Source: Apis mellifera
Lineage: Eukaryota; Arthropoda; Insecta; Hymenoptera; Apidae
Assembly (NCBI RefSeq): GCF_003254395.2
Contig: NC_037643.1
Location: forward strand, 5,259,458-5,323,457
Length of the DNA stretch: 64,000 nucleotides
Direction: 5' to 3'
Below the pieces are notes generated by a model. It saw nothing but the letters and a program-made list of their open reading frames with translations. It searched no databases and was not told the origin of the DNA. Shown here one piece after another: positions 53,215 through 64,000 of this stretch; positions within the stretch are counted from its first letter, which is position 1; every line of letters begins with the position of its first letter. The position numbers and the translations under genes were made by a program.

Positions 53215-56200
53215 ATCAAGCATTGTGCAATTAATTTGATGTTATTAAGATCAGAAATCGCGTCGAAACTATATATAACGACTTACGAAGAAATTTTCGA
53301 CCTTCCAATAACTTTTAACAAATCAATTTAAAAAAAGAGTTGTTTCTTTAATTTCTATAATTAAAATATACTTGATGAAATAAATGAATTAAAAAAAAAA
53401 AAAGACAAATTAATTTAATCATTATAAATCCATTATAAATTAATAGATTTCTTCTTATCCAATGCTACTCAAAATATGATTTTATTTTTTTTTTCAAGAA
53501 ATAAAATAAAAATAATATATTCGAACTATTACTAATTCCTCATCTTCCAATTGTCCGCAATATAACCGTGTTTGTTGGAAATATTGCAAATTACCGCGCA
53601 CTTTAATATCGATTCAATTACTTCACAAAGCCAATATTTCAATTTAAAATTCCTAAACGTTTGTTCGAATCGTTGAGTAGTTAACTACTCGAGTACGACC
53701 TACCAAGTTTGCATAGATAACAAAGAAATCGTGAAAACGAGGACGACAATTACTTTTATTTGAAATACATCCCGCGAAACACAACCCAATGGTTATTAAT
53801 TTAAACCATTCAATAATCGCTCGCTTAATAGGAGATATCGTTTAAGACGATAAGAGAAATCAAATTATATTGCAGGAACAATTAGAATCGATTGGTGAAT
53901 CAAAGCAATTAATGTCTCGCTAGAAAATTATGAATGAATTGATTAATTCCATTCTAATTTAATGAAATATGTTTTAAACTCGCGACTTTCTTTCTTTTTT
54001 TTTTTCTTTTTTTCTTTTTGATACATATAATCGATTTTTAATCTTTGAAATATTCCTATAAAATTTTTTGATATTTAAATGACCATTGAATATTTTTTTA
54101 TACGTGTATATCCGTATGATTTAGCGTATATTATGCGACCATTTCTTATCAGTTATTTATATAAACACATCAAAGCGGCCGACAACGGCAAACAATGTAT
54201 ATATAACGGGTGAGCTCGTTATAAAATTATTTACTTGAACAAAATCTTATCTGAGATTCTTTTTGTAATATATGTGTAACGAAAATAATAAATATTAAAT
54301 ATATAATGTAAGTTAATATAATTATCATTATAATTATATGATGATTGTAATTCGCCTAAGCTCTTATTTTTGAAAAATTATTAAAAAAAAGACTTCAGAT
54401 AAAAATTGAATTTCAAAAGAAGAGAGGAGGCATAACACGATATAAATGATATTAAAAGTTCATTGAGATCAATGAAGAAAGAGATTATTAGCACATTAGA
54501 GATCAAATCATGATTGAGAGTAAGGACATGAATAATAAAAAACATTTTTGATGCATTTTTTTTTAAATAGAGAGAACTAATTCGTGAAACTAATTCTTCA
54601 AAATTGTTCGAACTTTGTCGATTCTCTTTCAATTCTCCCTTCCAAAATCTCGCGTGATTGGGAATGAGTTTCACCGCCATTACCTTCGAGAACTAACATT
54701 TCTTAATGCAACGAAGCGGGAAATCGATAGGAAAAATGACTCGTCGGTTTGTTGTCTGACAAAATGGAACGGAGACAGGTGCATTTAAAATGAAAAGTGC
54801 CGGGAGGAAGGGAAATCGAGTGAAAGAAAAGGGAAGGGAAAAAAGGTTGGAGCATTACATCTGTGCTCCGAGAGAGTGATGTCTCTGGCTGTTTTTGCTC
54901 TGCCGCCATGTATTTTTACTTTTACGGATTATTCTTTCACGGTAAATTCACGACTCTGACGAAATATGATCCGGAAACATCTTTGAATATGTCTGCGTAT
55001 CTTACTAAAAAAGTGAAACAGTGATTTGTATTGAAATATATTTAATCAAAATAGTTGGTTCTTTTTTTCTTTTGAAAAAAAGAAAAATAAATATTCTTGT
55101 ATTTATTACATTTTGATTTCATTTTTAAGAAATATTATAATTATATTTTCTTATCATTTCTTTTCATTTGAAGAATATATGAAATACAAGTTTTGAATTA
55201 AAACATAATTCAATGAATCATGCGGTAAATTAACATATTTATTATCATTATATTATAAGATATTCTTTAATTCGTAGAATGTTAATAAATATCTCGACGA
55301 TATGAATTGAAAATGTTTAACAATGAATTAATAGCATAGTATAAAATAGGTTCTGTTAATTGTATAATTGCGTAACGCAATTGTCATGCAAGAAAAGTCA
55401 TGTTAGTACAGATAAATTCCAATTAACAGGTTCCATATTATTTCGTTACGACTATTTATCCCATATGATGATAATATTTATTTCAATTAATATGCATGCA
55501 ATATCATTCTGAATATATATATATTTAAAACACACTACTTTATCTTTACATATTATTCAGTTAAGTTCGTCGCAATTCAATTCTTATCTTTCCTCATTAA
55601 AATTCTTTTCTTAGTCTGGAATGTGTTCTTGAGCATAATGAGTAATATACTAAGCTTAAAATAAGCTTTAAATGTCGCATAATATGCAATCATATTATAA
55701 AAGTAAAAATACATTTGACATATTATTTCATAAAAACAAAAATTTTTACTTCCATTGCAATGTCTAATAAATATTTAATGCATATATTAAATTATATGAT
55801 AATAGATGTATTGTTGATCAGATTTTAAATAATGAATAAAATTATTTTTTTCTTCTAAAAATATCACTATCTACTCCTTCTCAATTATCATGATATGAAT
55901 GATATGAAATATGTCTCATTAAATCTAAAATTTTAGACAATAATCTTTTTCTAATCTATGATTATCCATTAAATATATCACTTAAATGAAAAAATGTATT
56001 TGATTTAATTAAAAAATATGTTAAAATAGTATTCTGTTTTTTTTCTTTCTTTCTTTTCTTTTTTTTTTAAATACTATTCATATTACTTTGAAACTTGAAA
56101 AAGCAACGTAAAAACAAGTTTATTCAAGTGTTTCAAATCTCATCCAAAGAGGTGGTGTACTAAATCCGAACGAAACGGGAATTCGGTATTTTCTCTACCG

Positions 56201-59200
56201 GTTCGTCGTGGATCGCGAATATACTTGAATACACTCGAGTATACATGGCCGTGCTTTAGAGGACCAACAAAACAAACGGCATTTCTCGTCGAGCTACGAA
56301 AATAGCTTCTCGATGATTCCTCGAAAACGTGAGTATCGCTTCGAGTACAGCCACTCGTTCATATTAGGCTTTTACCTTTAATAATTGAAATGAATAGGTT
56401 ATATACAATGTGCTGAAGATCCAATATTTTCTTCAACAAGTCACTTCAAATTGTCAATGTTTGAACAAGCTTCATTTTTTTTTTTTTCATTATTTAAACA
56501 GTATTGATTACTGTAATTATTGTTCTAATTTATCTTTTATTTTCTTATGTTTTGAGATGTATTTACATCTCATTTGCTTTAAATATACATACAATTAATA
56601 AATAATACTTTCAATTAAAAATAATGGAGCATATTAAATATAATAAGCAAAATTTTGAAAGAGGAGAAAATTTTTTTGTAATAAATCATTTAAAAAAAAA
56701 TAATATTAATCATAAGATTAACGATAAATTATCTATTCTTTAGAACAAGAAAGGAAAATTTTATATTTACAATTGTAATCGACGTTGCAATTAACATTCA
56801 TACAGATAATCACTTCTTTCCAATATTGTTTCCATCAAGTATCCATTTGATTCACTTCAAGTGAATCGAATTCGAAATAAGTTGATTAATATTTCTCAAA
56901 CGTACATAATAAAACAGCTATTCCTCAAGGATTATTATATTAAACCAAGGGATATCCCTTCTCGAGCACCAACTCCCATTCTTCATTCAGCTTTTTTCTG
57001 AACATTTTTCTGAAACGAACGAAGATGATATGATTCCTTCGATAAGATTCGTTCATAGCCATTAAAGCTTGTTACACAAACGGCGCGAATGTGAAGAGGT
57101 TTTGTTCGAAGGGCGGACCAGCATCGACGATTCTCGTATTGTTCACCACTTCGCGCTTTAATTACGCGGCGCAATGAACTTCGTAACTGCTTTCCGGACT
57201 TCGACCACCCACCTCCTACACTCCAATAACCGGCATACACACGCACAAATTTTCCTCTTTTTTTTCTTTTCTCTCTCTTTTTTTCGAGCATTTTCCTTAT
57301 GCACATGTATACGTATAATGTAAATCGATTCTTCGTTCTGCTCGATTGACTATGGCATCGGGTTACTGCAACGTTGCGATAATAATACCTTCGCCAGTTC
57401 TAAAAACCGGAGCGCATCGATTTTTTTCAACATGTACGTTGGTCGTGATTACACATTTTATTTTCGAATGCAGATTTTTAGGGCATGTTGATTTACGTTT
57501 ATGTATTACGATTGAACAACTATAGTTTTAAAATCAAAGTGATATTCCAAGATTAAGATTAGATTATGAGAAAATTGATAGAAAAATGATAAATTAAATA
57601 ATTAATAATAATTATGATATTGAATTAATATTGTTTGGAAAACTAGTTTTGGAAAAGAAGAAATTTTATTTAATATATCTATTTATATTATAATGATATA
57701 AAATATTTTTAAAAGATAATATAAAAAGATAGTAAAGTAGCTACACATTCCATTATTTCTTATCTTGTTTATAAATATAATCTATAAATTAAAACAAATA
57801 TCTTTTATTTATTAGAGTTACTTATTTCAAAAAATTATTAGTAGTATTAAAATATTTTCTTTGATTTTTAAATATTTTTAAATATTCTTTTTATTTATCT
57901 ATCATTTTTTTTGTTATAAATAATATTTTTTATTCTAAGGAAAATTAAAAGATACTTTTATATTTATAATAAAAGATTATATGAAAAATAAACAAGGAAA
58001 CTTAAAAATTTATATCATATGAGATTTTTATACTACTATTCAAAAATCTATATTTGAAAAAGTCAATAAGAAAACAATATTTGAAATTGAAATCATCAGC
58101 AACCATTTTGAATATTGAACTTATAAAAACAAAAAGAGATTGAGATTTGATCACTGGAAAAATTTTAATTTCTGAAATAATCATAAATAAAGATTCAAAC
58201 TTCATCAATTTGTTGGAATATTTTCTATTTTCCTATAAAAGATTTGTAAATGATTTTATAAACGTTTATTTCATTAAAAAATAATTTCTATTTTAAATAC
58301 AATATATTCTACAGTATAATTATCTGTCAATTATAATGAAAATATAAAAAAAAGAGGAGCATAAATAATAAAGCATGAAGAACAAAGAAGAATCATCATG
58401 ATTATATCATGATTTTACTATCTATTATTAACAATAGAAAGTTATTTTTTAGTTACTTTAGTTAATTATTCAAATATCAAATCATTTACATATCAAATAT
58501 CAAACAATAAAAAGTAAGTACTCTGAAATGAAAACCTTCATGATCATGTTCAATCATAGTATTTAATCAATTTCACGAATCGGCTTTGTGTAATACAATT
58601 TGATTCAATTGGCGTGCCCAATAACGACTAATGCTTAACAATGTCTTAAATACATGAAAGTGGAAAACTGTTTAGTTAAATAGAATAGAATGTAATGTTA
58701 AATCGACGAGGAACAAAAGAGGGAAAGGGAAACCTCAACGGGATAACTTATGTAATCCCATTGAGCTTCGTTTCGCAAAGCTTTGTACCGAAAGCTGGTT
58801 TGTATACCACGAACAAAGCTTTTTTGCTGATCTAGTTAATATCACCAGCATGCAGAGAGCACATAAAACAAAAGAAAGTAGATTGCCACGTGGAATGCAT
58901 GGTAAATATAGAGACGGTCTGGATAAATGCAATAAAAACTATGTAGGTTTCTGAACTGGCTAATCGATATTTTACGATAGCCCTTAGTAGCCATGAGTAT
59001 ATTTGCATGCGCCTAACAAATTTTATTTACCAAGAAAAAGAGAAAAAGAAAAGATTTTATTCCTAATTTTTCCGCGAAATAATTAATGTGCACAATGCAC
59101 GAAAATTCGAAGCATTTCTTTGAATTAAATTTTATTCCATAAATTGAGCACAAATAATATCGATTATTATTTTCCAATCTCTTCATTTTCCGATTGTTTA

Positions 59201-61489
59201 TTTAATAATTTTGATAAATAATAAAAAATAATACGTACTGACGTAAATAATATTATATATAAAATAATAAAATAATATTAAGTTATTAATAAATCATTTA
59301 TTTTATTAAATTTTTTTGTTATATACGTCAATAATTTATAATTAAATGTATTAATATTTATGAAATTGATGTACTGAATATTGAATATTGATATATTGAA
59401 TATAAATTTTGCAAATTGGAATAAATATCTGTTAATCTTGCAAAAAATATTATATTGTATAAATATTTGAATTTGAATTGAAAATTTGAAAAGAGAAAAT
59501 GTATTTTATTTTAAAAAAAGAAAAATTCATTCAAATTTATTCAAATAATTCATTAGAATATTCTAACCTAAAATCATATTAAAAATGAAAGCTATTTCAT
59601 ATTTAAATATATAGAAAATTATGTAAAAAGAAATATACATATAATTTTCGTAAATTTTTTATCACATATTCATTGCAAATTGAAATATATTTGATCCAAA
59701 AATATAACATTAATTATATATATATATAATTGAGAAATATCGATATCAAAAAGAAATATCGATAACATGATAAAAAAAAAAATATTACATGAAATAAAAA
59801 AAATATAAATGAAAAATATTTTTAATAATAAAACTTTTATTATAAAAAACGTATTTTTACCTATTTCATTTTTATTTATATAACTAAACTAAAAAATATA
59901 TCAATCGTTAATTGCGAGAGAATACGTCATACGAATAAAGAGAAAACGTTCCAACGAAAGTTGTTGATGACAAAAGCTTTCGATCCCAAATATATACTAC
60001 TATAAACAGCAATACGAATGATCAATAATATTAATCATAAATCTCGAATATACAGAATTTTAACATTAAAACGATATTAAAAATATGTTATGAGTAAATA
60101 AAAAATTAAATATTGAATGAAACAGAGAAACAGAGAAACTGAAACAATATGAAAAAAAAATTTCACCAGATAACCAAAAAGTTCCAAAGTATATCGATTT
60201 GTCATTTTCTCTTTCTTTCATTTTTTCTAATAAATTATTGTAAAATAATGTAAAATACAAATTACCGGAAGGATTACAAAAAGTTAAAGGTAGATCGTCA
60301 AGCAGGAAGTTGCAAAGGAATGAGGAACGTGCAGATGCCTAAGTTTGAATCAATACAATAAGTGGGCCAGGTAGGGGTGTATAAGATCGCCCGAGGAGAC
60401 AGAGGAACAGGCGGGAATGTGGGACAGTTTCGATGCGTACAGAGGAACATGCGAAACGGAGCGATAAAAAGGCGCGGTTAATTTCGGATTTCTTATAATT
60501 TATATTTTTGTCAAAATAATTTCAATCTTGAAATATAAATGAAGAATTAAACAAATAATCTCTAACAATATCATGCAATTTGGAATATAATACTGAAATC
60601 TATATTATAAACTTAATATTATGATATTATTATTATAAAGTTAATAAAACTAAAATATTATAAAACTTTACAATATGAATAATTGATAATAAAATATTAA
60701 CATTTATATTTCTAAAGTAATCCAAATATAAATCTTCAAACACATATCATAAAGTTAAGGATAAATATTAATTATTAAAAATATTATATAATTTCTAATA
60801 ATATATAATTGGATTATAAATCAATTTTAACGATTGATACTTCATTTCATGCTCTAAAAAACTGTTATTAATGGTACCTGACAATGTGAATCAACTGAGA
60901 ATAATGTTTTGGACCAATGCCGAGTAGAGGAAGCAACGTGTGTCAGTGGAACATTGTTTAGGAGGGGAACAAACACTTCCTTTGCCAGATAGGATATATT
61001 TGCTGGGACAATGTCCGTTATATTACATTAGACGCATATAAAGTTAATCTTATTTGTCGAGGTTTATCGTTGCCGTTATAATATACCATAACGGTATTTT
61101 ATAAATAAGATAATATTCTTTTTGCAGGTGCAACAAAATTAAAGCTTTAAAATCCGTGAAACCGTATTGGTACTATCAATGCATCGATTTTAATAACAAA
61201 ATTGAAAAATTATCTTTTTTTTTCAAATATTATTCTATTCTAATATAATTTAATATTCATATTTTTTAATTAATCACAAATAATCACAAATAATCAAGTC
61301 ATTTTCCATGTATATTTCAGAATAAAATTCATTATCTGCAGTAAGCTAATAAAATAATAAACGTTGATAATTTGATAATGATATATGAATATAAAATAGA
61401 AAAATATTAAAAATTGTTACAAATTTCCTATTTTCTATGAAATTATATATATAATCTATTCATTAATCATAATACAAAAAACATACGAA

Positions 61490-62110
61490 ATCATGCATGT
61501 AATCAATCAAACATAGAACGCCGTCACGAGACATGGTGATGTACCTAACCTGGCCTACCGGTGTACATACCTTGGACGCTTTTGATGCGCGTGTCTCCAG
61601 GAAGGGTGAGAAGAAAAAAGTGTCGACGGTGTGGGGTCGCCGTCCCCGTGTCGACAAAGCTTCCTTTCGTATCGTTATATCACATACGCGATGTCATCAG
61701 GACAACTGCTGTTCTAAGAAAGTCGCCTGAGTGACGATGCAACGACACTTCTCGTGGCACTCGAGTGGCTATTGCTACTCTGAACACGGGATAAAACTGT
61801 CAAGAAAACTAAAGGCGTCGATTCTATGAACTGTTACAACAAATACAATTTATCCGAATGTAATTTTCACACGAATATATAATAATATTGAGCCTGCTTC
61901 GAATGAAAGTTACTAAATTTTATCCAACACGAGAATCTTGCAGTAAACAAACTCAATGCAATCTCGACGTATTATGCATCACGAGCCTCGCGGCCATCAC
62001 TAATTTCAACTGGCACTGTTAGTGGCGCCATCGCCTCTTTAGACGGAAGAACAAGGAACTGGACCATTACGCGCGCGATAGTCGTGAATAATGGCGAAAT
62101 ACGTGAGTAC
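61490..62110. promoter_or_regulatory. GC-richer island with a possible plus-strand first exon
   Basis: CpG-containing, complex sequence just downstream of the collagen 3' end. It includes two GCCATC motifs (about 61993 and 62027), like the PHO/YY1 core. On the plus strand ATG GCG AAA TAC is followed at once by GTGAGT (62091-62108), which would make a four-codon first exon. No following exon is visible before the collagen gene on the opposite strand, so this may be a promoter, an upstream exon of a nested gene, or chance. Confidence 0.3.
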
Positions 62111-62441
62111 TTATATGTCATACAAAATTAATATAAATTTAAGATTTTTCTTATTTACTTTATTTTTATTTAAAAAAATATTCACTCATAACAATATTTA
62201 GAAATATCTAATTTGATATATTGATTGAATTACAATATATAATTAAATAATAGTTCAATTAGATCATTTTTCATGAATTCTTATTTTACGTAAATATACA
62301 AAGAAGAAATATATATCATACGACAATGATTTGAAAGATATTTTTAGTATTATTGAGCAAAAAATTTGATATTTTAGTTATTAATTATTTTTTTTACGGT
62401 TAAAAATTTTATTTTTTAAAATTAATAAAAATATTTATAAA

Positions 62442-63786
62442 TTAAGGTCCTTTCTCATTGCCGCGAGTATATTGTAAATAATTAGCACTTGAATAATTGC
62501 ATAACTCACAAAAACCAGGTAATCCTTGGGGTCCAGGTGGTCCCCTCATCCCAGGAATACCTGTCGATAAACGAAACTAAAAATATCTGAGGAAGAATTT
62601 AAAAACATGTTTTTAACTTTTTTTTATACCTGGTCTGCCTGATTCTCCACGTTCTCCTTGCCTTCCAGGTAATCCAACGCCATCATTGCCAGGTGGTCCT
62701 ATTAACATAAAATGCATAAAAAAAAAGAATGCTAAATTTATCAAGATAATGAAAGAAAAGAGTTCATGTATTACCAGACGGTCCTCTTGGACCCATAGGA
62801 CCTTCTACACCGACACCTTCCGGACCTCTATCACCTTTTTCTCCCCGTTCACCAGGTGGACCTTGAGGTCCTATATGACCTTGTGGTCCTGGTAAACCAT
62901 TAAAACCACGTTCCCCAGGTAAACCTGGAAGACCTGGATCACCTAAAAGATAATTTTCCATTATAAATTAATTCTAATTTTAAGGTAAAAAAATGTATTA
63001 TTAATATTATAAGCATGCATTGTTAACTATTTCTAACTACATATAAATTAAATATATTATTTCCTTTTTCTAATTTCCTTAAGTTAATTTTAATACAATA
63101 AGGAATAATGGATTAAATTTAATTAATTAGGTTAGATTAAATCGCTATAAAAAGCATAAGAAGATAATAGAATTAGGATATTCCATCTCAAGTAGATACC
63201 TGGGATGCCCTGGGTTCCGGCTCGACCGGGACGGCCCTGTCGGGCCAACCCCGGCAACCCGGGTGGTCCTCGTAGACCTTCTGTTAGTTCTTTCAGCTTC
63301 TCTGTGACACATGCAGGATTCCATCGTCTTTATCGACGTACACAGCCATATGAGTTGTTAATCTCCGATCGATTGACTGTTAATCGAACGGACGTGCGTG
63401 TAGGTAAATAAATCATACATTGATGAATGCTGACTCTAACTACGGATGAAGGTGGAACTTCAAGCAATTTATGACAGAATAATGACGAATATCATTGTGA
63501 ATATTTCAGAAATGTTAAGGATATTATTGTGCAATAACTATTCACCATTTACTATGGATTTTTGGGATTATTTTAAAAATGAAAAAAATAACAAAAATCC
63601 ATAGCAATATCACCATCATGTTCTATTGTTTTAAGATCAAATGCAGGCAAATTAAATTGATAATCCTTTTTTTCAAGGGTATACCTGGACGACCTTGTGG
63701 ACCAGGTGATCCAGGACGACCTGGACGGCCTCGGCCAGGTGGACCAGGTGGACCTTGTATTTGTGCTGCCATCTCAGTCATCTGCT
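62442..63786 (-). CDS. Collagen, 3' exons of a fibril-associated-type chain (5' part outside window)
   Basis: Extracellular triple-helical protein. Visible coding exons, all entered and left in phase 1 except the last: 63685-63786, 63200-63301, 62775-62942, 62630-62698, 62442-62560. The Gly-X-Y reading includes GERGFNGLPGPQGHIGPQG and GRQGERGESGRP, with a short imperfection at GPEGVGVEG. The chain ends with GFCELCNYSSANYLQYTRGN and stop at 62442, a short non-collagenous tail with a C-x-x-C pair. AATAAA lies at 62408-62413. The first two exons appear to be alternatives, each giving an 11-residue helical-looking segment and then Gly-X-Y triplets. Short interrupted triple helices and a small C-terminal tail suggest a FACIT-like chain rather than fibrillar or type IV (no NC1/C-propeptide). 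The chain type is not assigned. Confidence 0.88.
63200..63301 (-). other. Collagen alternative exon B, 102 nt
   Basis: Acceptor GTCACAG, donor CCAG|GTATC. Encodes [E]KLKELTEGLR then GPPGLPGLARQGRP and GTQGIP. The five-residue unit GLARQ breaks the Gly-X-Y pattern. Same length, same phase and same layout as the exon at 63685-63786. In the genomic frame a Cys codon sits just upstream (ACVTEKL), so a slightly longer 5' end cannot be excluded. Confidence 0.75.
63685..63786 (-). other. Collagen alternative exon A, 102 nt
   Basis: Acceptor GTATATAG after a CTATTCCTTTTATTG tract, donor CCAG|GTATAC. Encodes [E]QMTEMAAQIQ then GPPGPPGRGRPGRP and GSPGPQGRP. The five-residue unit GRGRP sits where exon B has GLARQ. 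Splicing A directly to the 62942 exon gives an unbroken Gly-X-Y junction; splicing A to B would not. Confidence 0.75.
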
Positions 63787-64000
63787 CTATATACGTACAG
63801 CCGCAATAAAAGGAATAGTTATCTTTCTATTTTTTACTCAAAAAACAGCTCACATTATACTATTATATATATATTATACTTTTACTATTTCAACATTTTT
63901 ACATTTTATATTTTTGTCATTATTTTGACATTTTTTAGACAGACAATCAGATTCTTTATGAATTGTACCTATAATTATTCAATTTTATTATTTTAGATAA
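63787..64000. other. Collagen intron, right window edge
   Basis: AT-rich sequence upstream of exon A in the sense of transcription. No further Gly-X-Y exon is visible, so the remaining 5' exons lie outside the window. Confidence 0.6.

Larger units (their letters stand above)
52129..62400. other. 10-kb spacer between dystrobrevin and collagen with GC-richer islands
   Basis: Must contain the non-coding first exon and promoter of dystrobrevin, transcribed leftward. GC-richer islands lie at about 53560-53900, 54560-54970, 56130-56370, 56940-57430, 58600-59010, 60280-60480, 60860-61080 and 61490-62110. None gives a convincing spliced protein. The intervening DNA is AT-rich with poly-T tracts (for example 53990-54020 and 56038-56068). 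The islands at 54.6-55.0 and 56.9-57.4 kb are the best guesses for dystrobrevin promoters, but this is only inference. Confidence 0.5.

Noticed and set aside
56983..57306. 107-codon Lys/Arg-rich minus-strand frame
   Set aside because: Starts in a purine-rich low-complexity run (poly-AG) and shows no family resemblance; more likely a GC-richer regulatory island or non-coding exon.
1..64000. tRNA genes, rRNA, known insect microRNAs, mariner-type transposases, CRISPR arrays
   Set aside because: Read through for B-box-like, transposase-like and repeat-spacer patterns and found none convincing; a covariance-model scan and a repeat-library search would be the decisive tests and could not be run.

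Overview
This window looks like nuclear DNA from a bee, most likely a honey bee (Apis) or a close relative. The evidence is strong A+T richness, short introns with TTATAG- or TTTCAG-type acceptors, GC-richer islands in AT-rich spacers, and insect gene families: RR-1 cuticle proteins, anillin, PP2A B''-gamma, LRRC9, dystrobrevin and a fibril-type collagen. The species is inferred from composition and gene content, not from a search. I saw no bacterial, viral or plasmid features.

Left third (1-24.6 kb). Two small RR-1 cuticle protein genes lie about 18 kb apart and point at each other: the minus-strand gene at 2415-3474 (5' end at about 3.55 kb) and the plus-strand gene at 21578-22903. Each has a nine-base first coding exon (Met-Lys-x) spliced to an exon carrying the rest of the signal peptide. 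Each also has a TATA box in nearly the same sequence context. The gap between them holds no convincing gene, only AT-rich DNA with GC-richer islands that could be regulatory.

Middle (24.7-52.1 kb). Four genes sit head-to-tail on the minus strand: anillin (19 coding exons, 1,205 aa), PPP2R3C-type PP2A regulatory subunit (7 exons, 444 aa), an LRRC9-type leucine-rich-repeat protein (16 exons, 1,165 aa) and dystrobrevin (16 exons, 762 aa). All models were built by hand from splice signals, phase and family resemblance, and every exon junction keeps the frame. Anillin links RhoA, actomyosin and septins in cytokinesis. PPP2R3C is a Ca-binding PP2A targeting subunit. Dystrobrevin belongs to the dystrophin complex. 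LRRC9 is poorly characterised. I see no sign that these neighbours share a pathway.

Right (52.1-64 kb). About 10 kb of spacer with several GC-richer islands separates dystrobrevin from the 3' end of a collagen gene on the minus strand, whose 5' part lies beyond the window. Its last visible exons include two phase-matched exons of exactly 102 nt each that encode aligned peptides. They look like a duplicated, possibly mutually exclusive pair.

The observations most worth checking are the collagen exon pair, three alternative-splicing opportunities in dystrobrevin (a 57-nt in-frame acceptor choice, a stop created by intron retention, and a 39-nt skippable exon), and the shared core promoter of the two cuticle genes.
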